64,000 nucleotides of DNA from assembly GCA_002422605.1 (NCBI GenBank), contig DISW01000025.1:248001-312000 (forward strand). The letters run 5' to 3'. Every line of letters begins with the position of its first letter. Positions within the stretch are counted from its first letter, which is position 1. The stretch comes from Bacteriovoracaceae bacterium UBA6200. GTDB taxonomy: Bacteria > Bdellovibrionota > Bacteriovoracia > Bacteriovoracales > Bacteriovoracaceae. The notes under the pieces are model-generated. The model made no database searches and was not told the origin of the DNA. It saw only the letters and a list, made by a program, of their open reading frames with translations. A program made the translations under genes and the position numbers. Below are positions 60,075 to 64,000 of the stretch, one piece after another.

Positions 60075-61397
60075 TTAGCTTAGTTTCTCGATGATTAATT
60101 TAGGGAACTTAACCTTGCTGACGGACATAGTGAGGACTTCTTTCAAGAATCTCTTTTTGATTTCTTCAGCAATGGCTTTTTGATGTGGGTGGTGGGTGAT
60201 AGTGAAAATGACATCACCTTTTTTCACCTGGTCTCCAATTTTCTTTTTAAATGTGAATCCAACTCCATGATCAATGGCATCTGATTTGGATTTTCTTCCT
60301 CCACCAAGTTCAATGAGTAAAAGACCAATTTTTTCGTTCTGGAACATTTTAATATATCCAGCCTGAGTGGCTTTTACTTCAGTTGTTTCTTTGGCCATCG
60401 GTAGGAGAGAGTAGTCATCAATAACACGGGCGTCGCCGCCTTGATTGATAATAAGTTTTTTAAACTCATTCAAGGCTTTACCAGAAGACACCATTTCAAG
60501 TGCTTTCTTATGGGCCTTATCAAAAGTTTTTTCAACTCCTGCAAGATGAATCATGTGAGCTGCTAAGGCGATGGAAATATCCGTGATATCTTTCGGACCA
60601 TTTCCTTTTAAAGTTTCAATACTCTCAATGATTTCATTTGAGTGACCAACTTCAAGCCCGAGGGGTTGGTTCATGTCTGTAATGAGGGCCACAGCTTTTT
60701 TCTTAAACCGCTTACTTGTGGCAATTAAGCTTTTACCTAAGATTTTTGCATCTTTCGGTGTGCGCATAAATGCACCGGTACCGCATTTAATATCAAAAAC
60801 CATTCCGTTGGCACCTTCTGCCAGCTTCTTGCTCATAATGGAAGCAGTGATGAGTGGAATTGAATCAATCGTAGCGGTAACGTCTCGTAGAGCGTAGATT
60901 AAACGATCCGCTGGGGCGATATCCGGGGTCTGGCCGATTAAAACCAGACCATCTTTGTTGAGCTTCTTAGAGAACTCTTTCAAATCTAAAGCTGTCTTGA
61001 AGCCTTTAATCGCTTCAATTTTATCAACCGTTCCACCTGTGTGGCCTAGACCACGGCCTGCGATCATTGGAACTTTTACGCCCGCAGCACTGGCAATCGG
61101 TGCTAGAATGAAGGAAGCTTTATCACCAATTCCACCAGTAGAATGTTTATCGATGACGTTTTTTCCAGGGAATTTGAGCTGCTCGCCAGATTCCAGCATG
61201 GCGTCTGTTAAGGCTGCTGTCTCAGAAACGTCCATGCCCTGTATAAACATCGCCATCAGCATGGCCGACATTTGATAATCGGGAATTTTATTGTCAGTGA
61301 AACTTTGAATGAACCACTTTATTTCTTTTGAAGTAAGGACTTCACCTCGTTTCTTTTTATCAATCAGGGGGTAAACTTGAAAATTCTCTTTTGTCAT
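60075..61397 (-). CDS. deoA: thymidine/pyrimidine-nucleoside phosphorylase
   Basis: 440 residues from the ATG at 61397, matching DeoA/Pdp length; a longer reading lacks support. Reversibly splits thymidine or uridine with phosphate. Motifs are VDKHSTGGIGDKASF near 83-97, MIAGRGLGHTGGTVDKIEAI near 111-130, ALRDVTATIDSIPLITASIMSKK near 170-192 and KCGTGAFM. Whether it is DeoA or the broader Pdp cannot be settled. First gene of the minus-strand salvage unit; its promoter overlaps that of the divergent small gene. Confidence 0.93.
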   Translation of the reverse strand: MTKENFQVYPLIDKKKRGEVLTSKEIKWFIQSFTDNKIPDYQMSAMLMAMFIQGMDVSETAALTDAMLESGEQLKFPGKNVIDKHSTGGIGDKASFILAPIASAAGVKVPMIAGRGLGHTGGTVDKIEAIKGFKTALDLKEFSKKLNKDGLVLIGQTPDIAPADRLIYALRDVTATIDSIPLITASIMSKKLAEGANGMVFDIKCGTGAFMRTPKDAKILGKSLIATSKRFKKKAVALITDMNQPLGLEVGHSNEIIESIETLKGNGPKDITDISIALAAHMIHLAGVEKTFDKAHKKALEMVSSGKALNEFKKLIINQGGDARVIDDYSLLPMAKETTEVKATQAGYIKMFQNEKIGLLLIELGGGRKSKSDAIDHGVGFTFKKKIGDQVKKGDVIFTITHHPHQKAIAEEIKKRFLKEVLTMSVSKVKFPKLIIEKLS

Positions 61398-61423
61398 TTT
61401 TGTACTCACATGTAACAAGTGAT

Positions 61424-61452
61424 TTGCCAACTTTAAGATGGGAACTTATCAT
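61424..61452 (+). promoter_or_regulatory. promoter of the 133-residue membrane-protein gene
   Basis: TTGCCA (61424-61429), a 17-base spacer and TATCAT (61447-61452), 44 bases before the ATG at 61496. Its -10 overlaps the -10 of the divergent deoA promoter. Confidence 0.6.
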
Positions 61453-61476
61453 AGTCATAAGGATTCCCGCTGGCAA
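61448..61476 (-). promoter_or_regulatory. promoter of deoA-punA-cdd
   Basis: On the minus strand TTGCCA (61476-61471), a 17-base spacer and TATGAT (61453-61448), 51 bases before the deoA ATG. Five of its six -10 bases are shared with the opposite promoter. Confidence 0.6.
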
Positions 61477-61495
61477 ATTAACTCCTAGGATTGGT

Positions 61496-61897
61496 ATGAA
61501 AAAAATTTTTACTCTTTTATTATCTTTGAACCTTTTTTTGGGAACCGCTGGAGTTTCACTGGCCCAGGCGGAGGATGATTTAATCAAGAGTACTCAGAAT
61601 GATATCTTGATGGTTGCTGGAGCAGGAGCTGCAGGAGCGATTCTTGGTCTTTCCACACTATCTTTTGTTGATCAGCCATCGGAGCATATTTCTAACATCT
61701 GGACGGGAGCTGCAATAGGTGTGATTGCTGGGGTTATTTTTGTTGCTTATAATAGCGCTCAGAAGAATTCTGAGGATTTACAGTCGTCTAAAGATTTTAA
61801 TTCTTTCGAGAGAGTGGCCTGGCATACAGAGAATTCTCAAGATCTAACACTACCATCCGTCCAATTTGGCACCAAAATCTGGGAATTAAGCTTCTAA
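61496..61897 (+). CDS. small exported or membrane protein with glycine-zipper-like helices
   Basis: 133 residues: signal peptide (LLLSLNLFLGTAGVSLAQA, cleavage near residue 24), then two small-residue-rich hydrophobic stretches. These are ILMVAGAGAAGAILGLSTLSF near 38-58 and WTGAAIGVIAGVIFVAY near 71-87. A polar C-terminus follows. Gly/Ala spacing suggests helix packing or oligomer formation in the membrane. AGGA lies 6 bases before the ATG; the longer upstream reading crosses the promoter. No family is recognised. It sits between divergent nucleoside genes but a role in uptake is only inference. Confidence 0.7.
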   Translation: MKKIFTLLLSLNLFLGTAGVSLAQAEDDLIKSTQNDILMVAGAGAAGAILGLSTLSFVDQPSEHISNIWTGAAIGVIAGVIFVAYNSAQKNSEDLQSSKDFNSFERVAWHTENSQDLTLPSVQFGTKIWELSF

Positions 61898-61913
61898 ACA
61901 AGTCGACTTTTTC

Positions 61914-61942
61914 TTGCCATGAAAAATTGTGCTGGGTATAAG
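61914..61942 (+). promoter_or_regulatory. promoter of nupC
   Basis: TTGCCA (61914-61919), a 17-base spacer and TATAAG (61937-61942), 37 bases before the ATG. The -35 is the same hexamer as in the deoA and rpsT promoters. Confidence 0.65.
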
Positions 61943-61958
61943 TTAACGGTTTAACTTA
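61939..61958. promoter_or_regulatory. operator-like palindrome over the nupC start region
   Basis: Perfect 8-bp arms TAAGTTAA/TTAACTTA with a CGGT centre, covering the end of the -10 and the expected transcription start. This is a classic repressor position. The same arm is not seen at the deoA promoter. Confidence 0.5.
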
Positions 61959-61979
61959 ATACACACATTAGGATGGCTT

Positions 61980-63197
61980 ATGGAACGGTTGGTTTCTTTG
62001 TTGGGTTTGTTCGTCATGATAGGCATCGCTTATGCCTTGAGTGAAAAGAGAAAGGCTATTCAATGGAGACCAGTCATTACGGGTGTTCTATTGCAGATAG
62101 TCTTCGGTCTCATCATTATGAAGACCACAATAGGGAGAAACTTCTTCGATACTATCGGCCAGGGATTTAATGCCATTCTTGCTTATACAACTGAGGGATC
62201 TAAATTTCTCTTCGGCGGTCTCGCCACTCCATCTGATAGCTTAGGTTTTATTTTCGCTACAATGGTTCTTCCTACCATCATTTTTATGAGTGCTTTGATG
62301 TCCGTTCTTTATCACATAGGAATCATGCAGAAAGTAGTAGAGCTAGTTGCCAGGATCATGATGAAAGTCATGAAAACTTCTGGAGCTGAATCTCTTGCAT
62401 CGGCCGCCAATATTTTCGTGGGTCAAACGGAAGCTCCTTTGGTCATTAAACCATTTATCAGCAAAATGACTAAATCAGAAATCATGTCTCTTATGACTGG
62501 TGGTATGGCGACTGTGGCAGGAGGCGTTCTTGCAGCTTACGTTGGTTTTGGTGTTGATCCTGCTCACTTACTTGCAGCTTCAGTAATGTCTGCTCCTGCG
62601 GCCTTAGTGTGCGCGAAGTTATTACTTCCTGAAACTGAAGAATCTGTTACTGCCGGAGTAGTGAAAATCGATCTGCCAAAGACCGCAACTAATACCATTG
62701 AAGCTGCTGCCAATGGAGCTTCAGATGGCTTAAAACTAGCTGTGAACGTGGCCGCAATGTTACTTGCTTTCATTGCTCTCATTGCCATGTTGAATGGTAT
62801 CCTCGGTGCTCTTGGAGGGTTGTTTGGTTTTCCTCAACTTTCTTTTGAACTTATCATGGGATACGTTAACGCTCCTATCGCTTGGTTACTGGGTGTTCCA
62901 TGGGAAGACTGTTTTGCTGTTGGGTCAATCCTCGGTAAGAAGCTCGTCCTTAACGAATTTGTCGGTTATCTGGATCTTATTGCCGTTAAAGGACAACTCT
63001 CTGAACGTGCGGCCATTATTACGACTTATGCCCTTTGCGGTTTTTCAAACTTTTCTTCAATTGCCATCCAAGTAGGTGGGATTGGAAGTCTTGCCCCTGA
63101 GAAGAAATCAGTTCTTGCTGCCTACGGTCTAAAGGCCATGATTGGCGGAACTTTGGCTTGCTACATGACAGCATGTATTGCCGGACTTTTTATTTGA
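61980..63197 (+). CDS. nupC: concentrative nucleoside transporter
   Basis: 405-residue CNT family cation-nucleoside symporter with about ten membrane segments. Key motifs: VGQTEAPLVIKPF near residues 147-159 (the G-Q-T/S-E-A-P substrate loop), GGMATVAGGVLAAYVGFGVD near 174-193, KLVLNEFVGYLDL near 321-333 (N-E-F motif) and CGFSNFSSIAIQVGGIG near 353-369. It imports nucleosides for the phosphorylases and deaminase encoded on the other strand. AGGATGG lies before the ATG. Confidence 0.95.
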   Translation: MERLVSLLGLFVMIGIAYALSEKRKAIQWRPVITGVLLQIVFGLIIMKTTIGRNFFDTIGQGFNAILAYTTEGSKFLFGGLATPSDSLGFIFATMVLPTIIFMSALMSVLYHIGIMQKVVELVARIMMKVMKTSGAESLASAANIFVGQTEAPLVIKPFISKMTKSEIMSLMTGGMATVAGGVLAAYVGFGVDPAHLLAASVMSAPAALVCAKLLLPETEESVTAGVVKIDLPKTATNTIEAAANGASDGLKLAVNVAAMLLAFIALIAMLNGILGALGGLFGFPQLSFELIMGYVNAPIAWLLGVPWEDCFAVGSILGKKLVLNEFVGYLDLIAVKGQLSERAAIITTYALCGFSNFSSIAIQVGGIGSLAPEKKSVLAAYGLKAMIGGTLACYMTACIAGLFI

Positions 63198-63216
63198 TAT
63201 AAAAAGATGTAACCTG

Positions 63217-63230
63217 ACTGTAATTACAGT
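63217..63230. promoter_or_regulatory. 14-bp perfect palindrome between nupC and the RNase E/G gene
   Basis: ACTGTAATTACAGT, followed by TTAAGTTTTT, 29 bases before the RNase gene start. It could be an operator for the RNase gene or a weak terminator of nupC; its AT-rich stem makes termination less likely. Confidence 0.4.
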
Positions 63231-63258
63231 TTAAGTTTTTACAGTTAGGACATTTTTC

Positions 63259-64000
63259 ATGGCAAAAGAACTAGTGATCAACCAGACTCACAGTGAGTCG
63301 CGTATTGCGCTCATTGAGAATGGTGAGATCTTGGACTTTCTGATCGAGCGGCATTCTCCGAAAAACGAATCGGCACCAATCGTAGGAAATATTTATTTAG
63401 GACGCGTTTTGCGCGTTCTCCCAGGTATGCAATCGGCCTTTGTTGATATTGGCCAGGAGCGCGCCGCCTTCCTCTATGTAGACGACGCTTATCTTCCAAC
63501 CCTGGATGAGCAGCGTGATATGCAAAGCCGGATAGCTACCGCTGAATCAGCTACAAAACGTCTGGGAGAAGTCATCCCGGATGAATTCTCCACTCTCACT
63601 GAAACCGTTGATATGAAATTTCGCCCGGATGTAAAAATCCAGGACTTCTTAAAAGAAGGGGACGAGATCGTCGTTCAGATTGCGAAAGAACCCATTTCAA
63701 CTAAGGGACCCAGAGTAACCCGTCATATCACTCTCGCCGGTCGCCACATTGTATATATGCCATTCATTGAGCACACTGGTGTTTCACGCAGAATCGAATC
63801 CGAAGAGGAGCGAAAGCGTTTAAAAGAAATACTGGATTCAGTAAGACCTGAAGGTGTGGGTGTTATTGCCCGGACAGTGGCCGAAACTCAGAGCTATAAA
63901 GTTTTAAAAAGCGATTACAATAATCTGGTTAAAATCTGGAAAGATGTTCAGAAGAAAATTGAGAAAGCTAAAGCCCCGAATGAACTTCATCAAGATCTCT
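63259..64000 (+). CDS. rng: ribonuclease E/G family protein, 5' part
   Basis: The first 247 codons of a gene that runs off the window; the frame stays open to base 64000. Start ATG with AGGA upstream. The N-terminus matches RNase G/E: ELVINQTHSESRIALIENGEILDFLIER, the S1 domain GNIYLGRVLRVLPGMQSAFVDIG near 34-56, and RAAFLYVDD. Then comes IAKEPISTKGPRVTRHITLAGRHIVYMPF with the 5'-sensor region, GVSRRI and GVGVIARTVAE. An insertion of about 50 residues within the S1 region (near 66-120) is normal for many members. It processes rRNA and decays mRNA. G versus E cannot be decided without the C-terminus. Confidence 0.92.
   Translation, partial: MAKELVINQTHSESRIALIENGEILDFLIERHSPKNESAPIVGNIYLGRVLRVLPGMQSAFVDIGQERAAFLYVDDAYLPTLDEQRDMQSRIATAESATKRLGEVIPDEFSTLTETVDMKFRPDVKIQDFLKEGDEIVVQIAKEPISTKGPRVTRHITLAGRHIVYMPFIEHTGVSRRIESEEERKRLKEILDSVRPEGVGVIARTVAETQSYKVLKSDYNNLVKIWKDVQKKIEKAKAPNELHQDL

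Noticed and set aside
1..64000. tRNA, rRNA, insertion sequences, prophage or defence islands
   Set aside because: Intergenic spaces are short and none showed tRNA arms, terminal inverted repeats with a transposase, or integrase/defence gene signatures.

Overview
The window reads as chromosomal DNA of a Gram-negative bacterium of moderate to low GC (low 40s percent by eye), densely packed with protein genes and with no rRNA, tRNA, insertion sequence, phage or CRISPR array that I could see. The gene mix points to a Bdellovibrionota-type lineage, most likely Bacteriovorax/Peredibacter-like. It includes GYF_2-PilZ and FHA-GGDEF signalling proteins, a Ser/Thr kinase, many lipoproteins and secreted proteins of unknown family, an H1-like Lys/Ala-rich protein, secreted nuclease and peptidoglycan enzymes, and nucleoside scavenging. 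This placement is an inference; no taxonomic marker gene is present.

Layout. 1-3.4 kb: acetyl-CoA synthetase, a GFA-fold protein and a convergent pair of Rnk/GreA-C paralogs. 3.4-5.1 kb: a small isolated transcription unit for a 44-residue exported peptide, then a secreted transglutaminase-elicitor-like protein. 5.2-7.6 kb: a LemA/TPM-domain operon and rpsT. 7.7-16 kb: short-chain acyl-CoA genes (hbd, crt, bcd, thiolase) interleaved with an H1-like protein, a secreted lysozyme-like protein and a cyclic-nucleotide-binding protein. 16-24 kb: vWA lipoprotein, GYF-PilZ protein, lipase-like hydrolase, Ser/Thr kinase, PpsR and a di-heme peroxidase. 24-32 kb (minus strand): FHA-GGDEF, mutL, miaA and a 31-codon ORF; an acyl-CoA dehydrogenase with pgi; secreted endonuclease I; an isovaleryl-CoA-type dehydrogenase. 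32-37 kb: two uncharacterised genes, rlmN and a secreted phospholipase D-like protein with an embedded EF-hand loop. 37-45 kb: a long co-directional run sppA-lapB-three uncharacterised envelope genes-tolQ-tolR-tolA-tolB. 45-49.5 kb: an NtrC-family regulator lacking GAFTGA, an HD-domain dNTPase-like protein and an Aer-type PAS/coiled-coil protein. 49.7-57.5 kb: ftsE-ftsX-envC-like, a C-terminal processing protease, xseA, an M23 lipoprotein and a degenerate histidine kinase. 57.5-63.2 kb: a nucleoside salvage group (deoA-punA-cdd-dnaQ-like on minus, nupC on plus). 63.26 kb to the end: the 5' part of an RNase E/G gene.

How the genes work together. Two themes dominate. The first is envelope remodelling and division: FtsEX with a degenerate LytM activator, a Ctp protease, an M23 endopeptidase, Tol, LapB, SppA and a lysozyme-like enzyme. 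The second is turnover of scavenged material: acyl-CoA oxidation by three dehydrogenases of two active-site types, a secreted endonuclease, nucleoside uptake and phosphorolysis. The most distinctive signals are the tail-to-tail Rnk paralog pair with a palindromic junction, the GAFTGA-less regulator with its 70-residue neighbour, a protein resembling a dead M48 peptidase inside the tol run, the PLD/EF-hand protein, and a pair of divergent promoters sharing overlapping -10 elements in front of the nucleoside genes. I did not find a single obviously new multi-gene defence or effector system. The best candidates for undescribed function are the 32.1-34.2 kb gene pair and the 39.5-41.5 kb trio.
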